Positions 1-9,342 of a stretch of DNA of 64,000 nt are shown here, piece after piece (the first letter of the stretch is position 1; each line of letters starts with the position of its first letter). Position numbers and translations under genes: made by a program. Source of the DNA: Nocardiopsis sp. FIRDI 009 (GTDB taxonomy: Bacteria > Actinomycetota > Actinomycetes > Streptosporangiales > Streptosporangiaceae); assembly GCF_003386285.1 (NCBI RefSeq), contig NZ_QPNC01000001.1, positions 1 to 64,000 on the forward strand. The letters are read 5' to 3'. Under the pieces are notes generated by a model. It was not told the origin of the DNA, did no database searches, and saw only the letters and a program-made list of their open reading frames with translations.

Positions 1-59
1 AAGAACAAAGCGGGTGCTACGAGCCGCTCCAGAGACAAGCAAGCAGCTTAAACGCCAAG

Positions 60-1427
60 CTAGCGGAGGGTGACCGCGCTGATGATCTCGTCCACGAGGT
101 CGGGCCGGTAGTCGGGCTGGCGGACCTCCAGGTAGACGGTCCTGGCCACGCCGGACTCGTGGACGGCCGCGATGGTGAGGGAACCGTTGCCGTCGCAGTC
201 CGGCCAGTCCCACACGGTGCCCTCCCAGGTGTCGTCATGGACGAGGCGTTCGGTGCGGGCGCCCTCGCACACCCCCCGGTCGGCGATCGAGGTCAGGGGC
301 TGGACCCCCGGTATGACCGTCGCGTAGAGCCCGTAGGACGGGTGGGCGGTGGAGTGCCAGTTCTCGGTGTCGGTCGCGAAGAGCAGGCCGGGCTCCGCGC
401 CCGCGTCCGCCGTCACGGGCCTGGCCTCCAGATCGGTGTCGAACGCGCCTATCCAGGCCAGGGGGACACCCATCTCCAGCGCGTGGTCGTCGGACCTGAC
501 CGGTCTCAGGTCCATCCCGGGGTAGCCGACGGAGGTGGTGACGCCGACGGTCATCACGGTGAGGGCGGCCGCGAGGCCGCCCACCTTGTACCAAGGCATC
601 CGGTAGCGGCGCCACCACGGGTCGGCGGTGGGCAGATCGGGGGCCATACGGATCGCCCTGACCCGGTCGGTGAAGGTTTTGGCGTCCGCTGGGCGGCTTT
701 CCCGGTCCACCGAAAGTGCCGACAGAATGAGTTCATCGAGCGCCGGGGGCAGTCCTGGCCGGATCCGGCCAGGTGCGATCCGCACCGGCGGTCGCGACGG
801 CGGCCGACCGGTGATGAGTTCGTAGGCGACCGCGCCCAGCGAGTACACGTCCGAGCGAACGTCCAGGTCACCGCCGGGGATGCTCTGCTCGGGCGACATG
901 TACCCGGGGGTGCCCGCCGCCGCGGTGAACCCCGACGCCTCGTCGATCGACTTGGCGAACCCCAGGTCCGCCACCAGCACCCTCTGCCCCACCGGTGACG
1001 ACTGGAGCAGCACGTTGGACGGCTTGATGTCGCGGTGGATCGTGCCGTGGTTGTGCAGCACGGTGATGCCCTGGCCGATCTCGGTCAGCAGCCGTAGAGC
1101 CTCGTCGAGGGGCAGCTGACCTCGGCGAACGAGGTCGGCGACGCTGCCCTGGTCGGCGTAGGTCATCACCATGTACGGACGCCCGTCGGGCAGGACGTCG
1201 ACGTCGTGCACCGCGACCAGCCAGGTGGAGTCGGTCTGGCGCAGGATGCGCGCCTCCTCCAGGAACCGGTGCTGGATATCCATCTGGTGCGCCCAGTTCT
1301 CGGCGAGTACCTTGATGGCCACCGGATAGTTGAGTAGATCGTCGTGCGCCAACCAGACGGTCGCGAAGGAGCCGGAGCCCAGGCGCCGGATGACGCGGTA
1401 ACGTCCGAAGGCCTCCGGTTGGCTCAT
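60..1427 (-). CDS. Ser/Thr protein kinase with C-terminal extracytoplasmic domain
   Basis: This 455-residue Hanks-type kinase phosphorylates Ser/Thr residues and is probably a membrane sensor. The glycine loop GSGSFATV is at 17-24, the ATP-binding lysine is K39, and the catalytic loop HRDIKPSN is at 131-138. The metal-binding motif reads DLG (154-156) where most homologues have DFG; this is a tolerated variant. A short juxtamembrane stretch leads to one membrane segment at about 282-302, then roughly 150 extracytoplasmic residues with two cysteines but no PASTA repeats. The ATG at 1427 was chosen because it places the glycine loop at the usual distance from the N-terminus; the frame stays open upstream but is not kinase-like. 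It is divergent from the sigma factor at 1617, so the two may share a control region. Substrate unknown. Confidence 0.9.
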   Translation of the reverse strand: MSQPEAFGRYRVIRRLGSGSFATVWLAHDDLLNYPVAIKVLAENWAHQMDIQHRFLEEARILRQTDSTWLVAVHDVDVLPDGRPYMVMTYADQGSVADLVRRGQLPLDEALRLLTEIGQGITVLHNHGTIHRDIKPSNVLLQSSPVGQRVLVADLGFAKSIDEASGFTAAAGTPGYMSPEQSIPGGDLDVRSDVYSLGAVAYELITGRPPSRPPVRIAPGRIRPGLPPALDELILSALSVDRESRPADAKTFTDRVRAIRMAPDLPTADPWWRRYRMPWYKVGGLAAALTVMTVGVTTSVGYPGMDLRPVRSDDHALEMGVPLAWIGAFDTDLEARPVTADAGAEPGLLFATDTENWHSTAHPSYGLYATVIPGVQPLTSIADRGVCEGARTERLVHDDTWEGTVWDWPDCDGNGSLTIAAVHESGVARTVYLEVRQPDYRPDLVDEIISAVTLR

Positions 1428-1616
1428 GTCCGCCTCGGTGTTTCGGGGGTGGATACGCGGTCGTTGCCCACTAATACACCATCCAGACCCCCATACCGCC
1501 TTCCGCGGATATGATCCCCACTCCGGACACCCCCGAGCGCCACGGAGCATGGGAAACCATGGGACTCCGGCGGGGGACGTGTGCACCGAGGGGTGCGATT
1601 CAGGGAGAGACCGAGC

Positions 1617-2228
1617 ATGGCCAGTAGTGACCGCCCAGACCACGAAGAGAAGCCCGCGCCCCGGCGCCGGGTGGCGAGCAACGTCGACGAGGAGCTGGAG
1701 GAACTCGCGCGACGGGCCAGGGACGGCGACGCCGTGGCCCTGGACGAACTCCTCCGCCGCATCCAGCCCGAGGTGCTGCGCCGCTGCTCCCGGTTCCTGC
1801 CCTACCGGCAGGACGCCGAGGAGGCGTGTCAGGACGCTCTGCTGCGCGTGGCCCGCAAGATCGGCAGCTTCAAGGGCGACTCCCTCTTCACCACCTGGCT
1901 GTACACGGTGGTGTCCAACTCCGCCCGCCAGACCTACCGCTCCATGAAGCGCCGGTCGGCCGAGTTCCCCACCGAGGCCGAGCGCATGCCCCACCAGAGC
2001 GACCCGCGCACCACCAGCGTCATCGCCGGTTCCCGCATCGACCTGCTGGAGGCCCTCGACCAGCTGGAGAAGGACCGCCCCAACCTGGTGGCCCCCCTGG
2101 TGCTGCGCGACCTGTGCCAGATGGACTACAACGAGATCGCCTCCGAGCTCAACCTGGCGTTGGGAACGGTCAAGTCGCGTATCCACCAGGGGCGCAAACA
2201 CGTGCGCAAGTCCCTGGCTGTGACGTAG
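1617..2228 (+). CDS. RNA polymerase sigma factor, sigma-70/ECF-like
   Basis: The 203-residue protein has the two-domain layout of ECF-like sigma factors. A region 2 runs from about residue 35 to 105 (DAEEACQDALLRVARKIGSF and FTTWLYTVVSNSARQTYR, the -10 recognition helices). A region 4 lies at the C-terminus (YNEIASELNLALGTVKSRIHQGR, a helix-turn-helix for the -35). The ATG at 1617 follows GGGAGAG by about 8 bases; an in-frame GTG at 1581 would add 12 residues without a better ribosome site. No anti-sigma gene is adjacent. The divergent kinase at 60-1427 is a possible partner, but that is inferred only from position. Confidence 0.88.
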   Translation: MASSDRPDHEEKPAPRRRVASNVDEELEELARRARDGDAVALDELLRRIQPEVLRRCSRFLPYRQDAEEACQDALLRVARKIGSFKGDSLFTTWLYTVVSNSARQTYRSMKRRSAEFPTEAERMPHQSDPRTTSVIAGSRIDLLEALDQLEKDRPNLVAPLVLRDLCQMDYNEIASELNLALGTVKSRIHQGRKHVRKSLAVT

Positions 2229-2318
2229 CTTCCGTCGGCGAACTACTCTGGGGACATCCCTTCCCGGCCGCCGCTCCGGTGTGCGCCGTTCCCGCTCCAG
2301 CTCTGAGAGGTACCGCCC

Positions 2319-3080
2319 ATGGGGCTTCGTGACCCCCTGTACTGGTTGTACGAGCGACGTATCGAACGTCACCTGACCAGTCAGGAGATGCCGCGCCACG
2401 TCGGTGTGGTGCTGGACGGGAACCGGCGCTGGGCCCGGAGCAGCGGCAAGCAGGCCCTGGAGGACGGGCACCGGGCCGGGGCGGACAAGATCTTCGAACT
2501 GCTGCGCTGGTGCGACGAGCTGGGTGTGCAGGTGGTCACCATCTGGATGCTGTCCACCGACAACCTCAGCCGCGCCGACTCCGAGCTCCAGCCGCTCCTG
2601 CGCATCATCGAGGACACCGTCGGCCGACTGCGCGCCGAGGGGTGGAACACCCGGCCCGTCGGAGCCCTGGACGTCCTGCCCGACACCACCGCCCGTGCCC
2701 TGAAAGAGGCGGAATCGGCCACATCCGGCAACCCGGGCCTGGTTGTCAACGTCGCCGTCGGGTATGGGGGTAGACGTGAGATCGCCGACGCGGTTCGGTC
2801 CCTCCTCCAGGAGGAGGCGGCCAGGGGCACCGGTATCCAGGAGCTGGCCGAGCGCCTGGACATCGAGGACATCGCACGGCATCTCTACACGCGCGGCCAG
2901 CCCGACCCCGACCTGCTCATCCGCACGTCGGGGGAGCAACGTCTGTCCGGTTTCATGCTGTGGCAGAGCGTGCACTCGGAGTTCTACTTCTGCGAGGTCC
3001 ACTGGCCTGCTTTCCGCAGGGTCGACTTCCTTCGTGCACTGCGCTCGTACGGCGCGCGCAACCGCCGCTTCGGCTCCTGA
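2319..3080 (+). CDS. cis-prenyltransferase (isoprenyl transferase, short-chain Z-type)
   Basis: The 253-residue UppS-family enzyme condenses isopentenyl diphosphate with an allylic diphosphate. Family motifs are clear: VVLDGNRRWA with the catalytic Asp near residue 33, YGGRREIADAV, and RTSGEQRLSGFMLWQ near the C-terminus, with the Arg and Ser residues that hold the diphosphate. The N-terminus (GLRDPLYWLYERRI) resembles the short-chain Z-farnesyl diphosphate synthase group (Rv1086 of M. tuberculosis) more than the long-chain decaprenyl enzyme. The product may therefore be Z,E-farnesyl diphosphate, a primer for longer polyprenyl carriers of cell-wall synthesis. The family call is firm; the chain length is inferred. 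Confidence 0.9.
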   Translation: MGLRDPLYWLYERRIERHLTSQEMPRHVGVVLDGNRRWARSSGKQALEDGHRAGADKIFELLRWCDELGVQVVTIWMLSTDNLSRADSELQPLLRIIEDTVGRLRAEGWNTRPVGALDVLPDTTARALKEAESATSGNPGLVVNVAVGYGGRREIADAVRSLLQEEAARGTGIQELAERLDIEDIARHLYTRGQPDPDLLIRTSGEQRLSGFMLWQSVHSEFYFCEVHWPAFRRVDFLRALRSYGARNRRFGS

Positions 3081-3353
3081 CCCCCACCCCCTCCGCCCGT
3101 CGCGGCGGGCCCCCTTCACGCGGTGTTCACCGCGTGTCGGGCCGGGGCTCTGGAAAACGGGCCGGTGGGCACGTAGCGTCGGATCAGACGGGTGGTGTTC
3201 GTCCACCCGTTCGGGAGGCCCCGGCTCATTGATCTCCTCCGTCACAGCGGAACGTCAACGAGGAGGGCCGGACCCGGCCCTCAGGGGCCAGGTCCCGGTC
3301 CTCCATGATCCCGTGACAGTAGGGCGCCCTCGCGGTGCCCAAGGGGAGAACGA

Positions 3354-4751
3354 GTGGCTAGTTCCTCGACCGATCGCCGTGACATCCAGTCCCCCAGCAC
3401 CCCCCACCCGGAGGTGACGGAGGGCACGCGCGTGTACGTGCTCGACACCAGCGTCCTGCTCGCCGACCCGATGGCGGTCACCCGGTTCGCCGAGCACGAG
3501 GTCGTCATCCCCGTGGTGGTGATCACCGAGCTGGAGAGCAAGCGACACCACCCGGAGCTCGGGTACTTCGCACGTCAGGCGCTGCGCCTCCTGGACGACC
3601 TGCGGGTCGCCAACGGTCGACTGGACGTCCCCGTGCCGGTGAACGACCAGGGCGGGACGCTCCGTGTCGAGCTCAACCACAGTGACCCGGAGGTCCTTCC
3701 GGCGGGCTTCCGGCTCGGCGACAACGACACCCGGATCCTGACGGTGGCGCGCAACCTCCAGCTCTCGCCGTACGCCCACGAGGACGGTGCGACGGGCGAG
3801 GGTTCCGAGGGCGCCGAGGGCGACGTCGTGCTGGTGAGCAAGGATCTGCCGATGCGGATCAAGGCCTCCTCGATCGGCTTGGCGGCCGACGAGTACCGGG
3901 CCGAGCTCGCCATCGAGCACGGGTGGACGGGGATGGCCGAGCTGGACGTGCCCGCCCACCGGATCGGGGAGCTGTTCGAGGCCGGCAACAGCGAGATCGA
4001 GGAGGCCCGCGACCTCCCGTGCCACACGGGGCTGGTGCTCGTGTCCGAGCGGGGCAAGGCACTGGGCCGGGTGCGGCCCGACAAGTCGGTGCGGCTGGTG
4101 CGCGGCGACCGCGACGTGTTCGGCCTGCACGGCCGCAGCGCGGAGCAGCGGATCGCCCTGGACCTGCTCACGGACCCGGAGATCGGCATCGTCTCGCTGG
4201 GCGGACGCGCGGGCACGGGCAAGTCGGCCCTGGCGCTGTGCGCGGGGCTGGAGTCGGTCCTGGAGCGCCGTCAGCACCGCAAGGTGATGGTGTTCCGCCC
4301 GCTCTACGCGGTCGGCGGCCAGGAACTGGGCTACCTGCCCGGGACCGAGAACGACAAGATGAACCCGTGGGGGCAGGCGGTGCACGACACCCTGTCCGCG
4401 GTGACCAGCGAGGACGTCATCGAGGAGGTCGTGGACCGGGGGATGCTGGAGGTGCTCCCGCTCACGCACATCCGGGGCCGGTCGCTGCACGACGCGTTCG
4501 TGATCGTGGACGAGGCCCAGTCCCTGGAGCGCGGCGTCCTGCTCACCGTGCTCTCCCGGCTGGGGGAGAACTCGCGGGTGGTGCTCACCCACGACATCGC
4601 CCAGCGCGACAACCTGCGGGTGGGCCGCCACGACGGGGTGGTCGCGGTGATCGAGAAGCTCAAGGGGCACCCCCTGTTCGCGCACGTCACCCTGACCCGG
4701 TCCGAGAGGTCCCCGATCGCCGCCCTGGTCACGGAGATGCTGGAGAACTGA
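3354..4751 (+). CDS. phoH2: PIN domain-PhoH ATPase (PhoH2-type RNA helicase/RNase)
   Basis: The 465-residue protein joins an N-terminal PIN nuclease domain (about 22-180) to a PhoH P-loop ATPase (about 255-465). The PIN domain starts with [11 protein letters not shown], which carries the first acidic metal ligand. The ATPase has Walker [10 protein letters not shown] near 283-291 and Walker [12 protein letters not shown] near 380-390. In mycobacteria this fusion (PhoH2, Rv1095) unwinds and cleaves RNA; I infer the same here. The start is GTG with a strong AAGGGGAG site 5 bases upstream. The 270-base leader contains an 8-bp hairpin at 3263-3282 about 70 bases before the start, of unknown role. 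No vapB-like antitoxin gene precedes it. Confidence 0.92.
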   Translation: MASSSTDRRDIQSPSTPHPEVTEGTRVYVLDTSVLLADPMAVTRFAEHEVVIPVVVITELESKRHHPELGYFARQALRLLDDLRVANGRLDVPVPVNDQGGTLRVELNHSDPEVLPAGFRLGDNDTRILTVARNLQLSPYAHEDGATGEGSEGAEGDVVLVSKDLPMRIKASSIGLAADEYRAELAIEHGWTGMAELDVPAHRIGELFEAGNSEIEEARDLPCHTGLVLVSERGKALGRVRPDKSVRLVRGDRDVFGLHGRSAEQRIALDLLTDPEIGIVSLGGRAGTGKSALALCAGLESVLERRQHRKVMVFRPLYAVGGQELGYLPGTENDKMNPWGQAVHDTLSAVTSEDVIEEVVDRGMLEVLPLTHIRGRSLHDAFVIVDEAQSLERGVLLTVLSRLGENSRVVLTHDIAQRDNLRVGRHDGVVAVIEKLKGHPLFAHVTLTRSERSPIAALVTEMLEN

Positions 4752-4755
4752 CACC

Positions 4756-4793
4756 GGCCGCGCGCGACCCGCGACGGCGGGTCGCGCGCGGCC
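4756..4793. terminator. Bidirectional hairpin terminator
   Basis: A 17-bp GC-only stem with a 4-base loop (GACG at 4773-4776) lies between phoH2 and the convergent gene ending at 4811. A second palindrome, GCCACCGCGGTGGC, follows at 4791-4804. There is no U-tract, as usual in high-GC actinomycetes. Confidence 0.75.
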
Positions 4794-4810
4794 ACCGCGG
4801 TGGCCGCCGC

Positions 4811-7800
4811 TCAGCGCATCGCGGACACCAGCGCTCCCAGTCGGCGCAGCCGGGCCAGGTTGGCCTCGTAGCGCGCGCCCACCACGAGCAGGAGCGCGCC
4901 GACGGCGGCGAACGGCACCCAGTTGGGCAGCAGGACCGTCAGGTCCCACAGCGGCGGGCCGAAGGCCCGCAGCGACGACATCAGCAGGGCGGCCGAGCCC
5001 AGGGCCAGCGCCGCCCGGAGCCGTGCCCGGAGCCCCCACACCGCGACGGCCACGCCCACCGCCAGTACGGCGGGCACCCGCCAGAGCATGCCGGAGTCGG
5101 CGAGCAGCATCACCACGGACGGCAGGAGCAGCAGGGCGAGTCCGCCTCCGTAGGCCGCCCAGCTGGACGGCGGCGCGACGGCCCTGCGGCTCCACTCCCA
5201 CCCCACGACCAGCGCGGCGGTCGCGGGGACGACCGTGTACGCCTCGGGGGCGGTCACCCGCCAGGTCCCCAGCACGGTCCACAGCGCGGCGAGCATGAGC
5301 GCTCCGCCGACCCCGGCCAGCCATCGGCGGCGCGGGCGGGCGGCACTGGCCAGAGCGATGACGCCCACGACCGCCAGGGCGAGGCCGACCACTTCCCCGC
5401 GCACCCCGGCGGCGGTCGTCACGACCACCGCGAGCACGGCCCACAGGGCGGCGGGGATCTCCGCCGCCGCCAACAGCGGACTCCGCAGCCGGGGGGCGAC
5501 CGCGGCCACCGCCGCCACCAGGGCGATGGGCGCGAGCGCGGCGTACTCCACGGGCGCGCCCATAGCCAGCGGCAGCGCCAGCGCGAACGCCCCGGTCGCG
5601 GCGGTGGCCGCCGAGGTGGCGGCCACCGCCATGACCGTGGTCCGGGCCAGTGCGGCGGCGCACGCCCACACCACCGCGACGGACATGAGGGCCGCGGTGA
5701 GGGAGTAACGCTCGGGCAGCGCCCACCCCAGCCCCAGGAGCAGGGTGAACAGTCCGGCGGCGCCGGGGACCCAGGCGACCCGGTGGTTCCTCAGCAGCGC
5801 CGAACCCGCGGTCAGGGCGGCGCCGACCGCGAGGGTCCACACGAGCGCCACGGCGAACGGCGCGCCGAGCACCACCGGGACGGGGACGAGGGCGGGCGGC
5901 GCCACGAGCGCTGCGGTGTGTGTCGTCCACCGTCGGTCGACGAGGCGGACCGCCCCCACGGTGAGCGCGCCGGAGAGGACGAGTCCGAACGCCACGGCCA
6001 GGGCCGTGCCCGTGTCCGGCTGACCCGGGAGCCCCAGGACGGCGTCCGCGGGCCGGAGCAGGGTCGTGGGCGGGACGGCGGTGAGGAAGGGGATCCGGGC
6101 GAACCCGGCCAGCACGGGTGCGCCGCGCGGCCCCGCGATCAGGGGCACCAGCGTGAGCACGGCCAGTCCGACCGGGCCGAACGCCGACACCCTCGGGGCC
6201 GGGCCGCCGGGTGTCCGTCGCGGGTGTCTCACCCCTCCGCCGAACGGTTCCCACCGGTGGGCGCGGGCGACCGCCAGCGCCGCCGCCCCGATCAGGAGCG
6301 CGGTCGTGGCGAGCAGCCACCGGGGGACCGGTCCGGCCGCGACGGCGACCACCGCGATCAGGCAGACCGCGCCGACCACGGCGGCCAGCGCGCCCAGCGC
6401 CAGCGTCGCCCCCAGGGCCCTGGGGGCGAGGTCGCGCCGGTCCGGGGCGCCGGTCCGGGGCAGCAGGGCGTTGGCCAGGGCGGCTGCGGCCGTCACCACG
6501 ACCACGAACAGGGTCGCGTGCCGCTCCGGGAGCGCCCACGACAGCCCGAGCAGGAGGGCGAGGGTCCCGGTGAGCCCGGGGATCCAGCCGGAGCCGTCCG
6601 CGATCCGGGGCGCGCCCAGGATGAGCACGGCTCCGAGCAGTGCCGTCCACGCGACGGCCACGGCGAAGGGCAGGCCGAGGATCACCGGCAGCGGCACGAG
6701 CGCGGTGGGCGCGGCGAGCGCGAGGGCCGCGGCGGTCCACCGCCGGTCGGCGAGGCGGGCGACACAGACGGCCACCGCCCCCGCCACCACGACGCCGAGG
6801 GCGGTTCCAGCGGCCGCGGCGGTGCTCGTCTGGGCCGGGAGCCCCAGGACCGCGTGCGCCGGTTCGAGCAGCGCCGACACCGGCGCCGACCACGGCGAAT
6901 GGGGGTGGGACACCCCCGGGAACAGGGGGGAGGTCCCGGGACCGGTCAGCAGCGGGGCGACCGGTAGCAGGAGCAGACCGACGGCGGTGACCATCGGGGG
7001 CAGGACGGGGTCGCCCCCTCCGGGCTTGGCGAAGGGGCTCGGCAGCCGTCCGAACAGCAGGGCGGTCGCGGCGGAGGTGAGCACGAGCGCGGCGAGCAGC
7101 CAGCCCAGCGGCTCGGTCGTCACCCCGTTCGCGCGTGTCCAGGCCAGCAGGGCGCCGCCCACGAGCAGGGCGAGCGCCCACAGCACCGCGCCGGACGCGT
7201 ACAGGGGGCCGGCGGGGCCGTCCGACCGTCCGTTCCCCAGCCGGGCCCGGAGCAGGACGACGACGAACGCGCTCGCCGCCGCCAGCAGGGCCGCCGCCAC
7301 GGTGCCGTGGACCGTCGGCAGCGACCAGCACACGCCGGTGAGCAGGGTGAGGGTGCCCGTGGCCGCGGGGATCCAGCCCAGGTGGCCCGAGCGTGACAGG
7401 GACGCGCCGAGGACGAGCGCCGCACCGCCCAGGACCGCCCAGACGGCCGCCGCGACGGCGGGCAGACCCAGGAGCGGCGGAACCGCCAGCAGGGCCGCGG
7501 GGGCCGCCACGGCGGCCGCCGATGGGGTGAGCCGGGGCAGCAGCAGGGCGGTCGCCCCCACGGCCAGGCCCGCCCCCACGAGGACGGCGCCCAGGTGGGC
7601 CAGGCCGAGCGGGGACAGCGGTTCGGGGACGGCGATCCCCAGCAGCGCGGTGACCGGTGCCGTGGTGGATCCGGACGACCAGGGCTCCTCAGGGAGACGG
7701 GGCAGGGCGGGCAGGGAGGCGGGACCGGCGGCCAGCGGCACCGCGCCCAGGGCCAGGAGGGCGGCACCGGAGAACACGCGTGAGGAGATGCCGAGCCCGG

Positions 7801-8884
7801 GCAGGGGACGCCACCGGGCGAGCAGGAGGCCGGTCACCCCGGCCAACAGCAGGCTCACGGCCACGGCCCACCAGCGCTCCGGTCCGGCGCCGGGGTCCCC
7901 GCCGAAGAGGACGAGGCCGGACACGCCGGCGGCGCCGACCCACAGGGTCAGGGCACACACGCGCAGCGTCCGCACGGGACGCCCGGGACGCGGTTCTCCG
8001 AGCCGGTGGGCGACGAGCAGGTCGGCGAGGGCGGTGGCCGCGACGGCGGGCAGCAGCCACGACCAGCGGACGTCGCCGGGCGCGGCCAGGACCGCCAGGA
8101 AGGCCACCGGCTGGACGAGCAGGGCCGCGATGACGCGCGGCCCGGCCAACGGGACGGCCAGGGGGTACAGCGCCATCAGGGCGCCGATCACGGCGAGGCA
8201 GACCGCGGCGTACGCCGCGGCGTTGGTCAGGCCGTCCGACAACAGGAACAGGGCGAGGGCGTCGACGCCGAGCAGCCCCGCCGCCAGGGCGCCGAACGTC
8301 TCGGCGCTCGCGCGCAGTCCGCGCCGGTACAGGGGGTGGGCGACCCCGGCGAACAGCAGCGTGGTCGTGACGAGCACGGTCGCACGCGTGCCGGTGCCCA
8401 TGTCGCTCCACGTCCAGACGGCGAACACCAGGGCCGCGACGCCCACGAGCAGCCCGCCCAGGCCGAGGATGACGTTCTGCGCCGAGCGGCGGGTGACCTC
8501 CCCCACGCGGTCCGCCGGCGGTCGGGAGGACGGCGGACCCTGGGGCGCGGAGGCGGGGCCGGACACGTCGGGCGGTACGGACACGACGGCCGCCTCGGGC
8601 GCGGCGGCCTGGGGCGGCGGCGCCTGGGCGGTCGGTCGCGCGGTGCGGCGCGACTCCCGGCGCAGCGCGTGCAGGACGGCGGCGCGTTCGGTGCGCAGCG
8701 CGTGTTCGCGGTCGGCGAGGGCGGACAGTTCGGTGTCGATCCGCCACAGGTGTTCGGCGGTGGCGCCCACGAGCAGGATCCCGCACCGCCCGCAGGCGCG
8801 GGGGCGGTGGGCCAACGGGGCGCGGCAGTCCGGGCACCGCGCCTCCGGGGCCGCGTGGTGTGGTGGAGGTCCTTGCTGGTCCAT
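4811..8884 (-). CDS. SCO7613-type giant multi-spanning membrane protein
   Basis: The product is 1357 residues and nearly all hydrophobic after residue about 150. The N-terminus holds a zinc-ribbon-like CxxC-x10-CxxC (C17, C20, C31, C34), then a charged helix (about 40-70), an Ala/Pro-rich linker, and dozens of predicted membrane segments. A module of about 265 residues occurs three times (DNA near 7600-7270, 6860-6480 and 6060-5680). Each copy carries a line like LGLPxxxAxxW followed by GWIPxxTGTLxLLxGxxWxLPE. The family is known to me only as SCO7613 C-terminal-domain membrane proteins of actinomycetes, with no established function. The ATG at 8884 was chosen because it lies just before the zinc ribbon; the frame stays open further upstream. 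Confidence 0.82.
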   Translation of the reverse strand: MDQQGPPPHHAAPEARCPDCRAPLAHRPRACGRCGILLVGATAEHLWRIDTELSALADREHALRTERAAVLHALRRESRRTARPTAQAPPPQAAAPEAAVVSVPPDVSGPASAPQGPPSSRPPADRVGEVTRRSAQNVILGLGGLLVGVAALVFAVWTWSDMGTGTRATVLVTTTLLFAGVAHPLYRRGLRASAETFGALAAGLLGVDALALFLLSDGLTNAAAYAAVCLAVIGALMALYPLAVPLAGPRVIAALLVQPVAFLAVLAAPGDVRWSWLLPAVAATALADLLVAHRLGEPRPGRPVRTLRVCALTLWVGAAGVSGLVLFGGDPGAGPERWWAVAVSLLLAGVTGLLLARWRPLPGLGISSRVFSGAALLALGAVPLAAGPASLPALPRLPEEPWSSGSTTAPVTALLGIAVPEPLSPLGLAHLGAVLVGAGLAVGATALLLPRLTPSAAAVAAPAALLAVPPLLGLPAVAAAVWAVLGGAALVLGASLSRSGHLGWIPAATGTLTLLTGVCWSLPTVHGTVAAALLAAASAFVVVLLRARLGNGRSDGPAGPLYASGAVLWALALLVGGALLAWTRANGVTTEPLGWLLAALVLTSAATALLFGRLPSPFAKPGGGDPVLPPMVTAVGLLLLPVAPLLTGPGTSPLFPGVSHPHSPWSAPVSALLEPAHAVLGLPAQTSTAAAAGTALGVVVAGAVAVCVARLADRRWTAAALALAAPTALVPLPVILGLPFAVAVAWTALLGAVLILGAPRIADGSGWIPGLTGTLALLLGLSWALPERHATLFVVVVTAAAALANALLPRTGAPDRRDLAPRALGATLALGALAAVVGAVCLIAVVAVAAGPVPRWLLATTALLIGAAALAVARAHRWEPFGGGVRHPRRTPGGPAPRVSAFGPVGLAVLTLVPLIAGPRGAPVLAGFARIPFLTAVPPTTLLRPADAVLGLPGQPDTGTALAVAFGLVLSGALTVGAVRLVDRRWTTHTAALVAPPALVPVPVVLGAPFAVALVWTLAVGAALTAGSALLRNHRVAWVPGAAGLFTLLLGLGWALPERYSLTAALMSVAVVWACAAALARTTVMAVAATSAATAATGAFALALPLAMGAPVEYAALAPIALVAAVAAVAPRLRSPLLAAAEIPAALWAVLAVVVTTAAGVRGEVVGLALAVVGVIALASAARPRRRWLAGVGGALMLAALWTVLGTWRVTAPEAYTVVPATAALVVGWEWSRRAVAPPSSWAAYGGGLALLLLPSVVMLLADSGMLWRVPAVLAVGVAVAVWGLRARLRAALALGSAALLMSSLRAFGPPLWDLTVLLPNWVPFAAVGALLLVVGARYEANLARLRRLGALVSAMR

Positions 8885-9342
8885 GCCGCCATCCTGGCCC
8901 GGTCGCGCCCGGCTGACATCCGTACGGGTACTCAGAGGGCCGCTTCGGGGGCGGTGCCGCTCTCCCGGGGCGGCCCTGGAGAGACTTCCCACCGCCTTTT
9001 CGGATTGACCCTATTTTGACTCTTCGTGTCCATTCGCAGGTCAGAACCGTATAAATAAGGCACATTCCGTAATGTGACCCAAGGCACAGTAAAAGTGGAG
9101 CTACTTTGCCGTGACGGTGGTGCAGGCTGAATCCGCTGCACAGAGTGTCCCCGCCCCGCGTGGGACCCCTCGCCGCGGTGGGTCCGAACGGAGTCCTTCC
9201 TCCGTCCCCACCGCGCACGGCACGCGCACCCGAGGCCGTGCGTGCCCTGGCGAACGTGCGCGACCACGCCACCTGTGCAGGCGCGACCACCCGTCCCACC
9301 AGGGATCTCCCTGCCGGACACCCCCTCCTGGGAAAGGCAACC
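8885..9342 (+). promoter_or_regulatory. Structured 5' leader and promoter region of the transglycosylase gene
   Basis: This divergent 458-base interval contains no convincing gene. An AT-rich stretch at about 9005-9105 is the likely promoter zone for one or both neighbours; it includes TTGACT near 9017 and TATAAATAAG near 9050. The following 220 bases can fold into successive hairpins: GTGCAG/CTGCAC (9120-9125 with 9136-9141), GGACCC/GGGTCC around 9163-9185, ACGGAG/CTCCGT around 9188-9205, and GCACGGC/GCCGTGC around 9216-9240. Actinobacterial cell-wall hydrolases often have c-di-AMP (ydaO) riboswitches here. The early part (GCTGAATC, GTGGGACCC) is reminiscent, but the 3' GCTAACC-type consensus is missing, so the class is not assigned. 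Confidence 0.4.

Noticed and set aside
46..67. AGCTTAAACGC resembling half of the LacI-type operator
   Set aside because: Only the first 11 bases match and the right half (CAAG) lacks TAA. It lies at the 3' end of a kinase gene, so it is probably chance.
1426..1947. Plus-strand frame overlapping the sigma factor start
   Set aside because: It is a shadow frame: no ribosome site, no motif, and it covers the kinase promoter and sigma-factor coding region.
6066..9008. A 980-codon plus-strand frame opposite the giant membrane protein
   Set aside because: Long antisense frames are expected in very GC-rich genes. The product is Arg/Ala/Pro low complexity, while the minus strand encodes coherent membrane helices and repeats.
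9100..9342. Calling the leader a c-di-AMP (ydaO) riboswitch outright
   Set aside because: Only the early segments are similar; the conserved 3' GCTAACC-type part is missing, so it is left as an unassigned structured leader.
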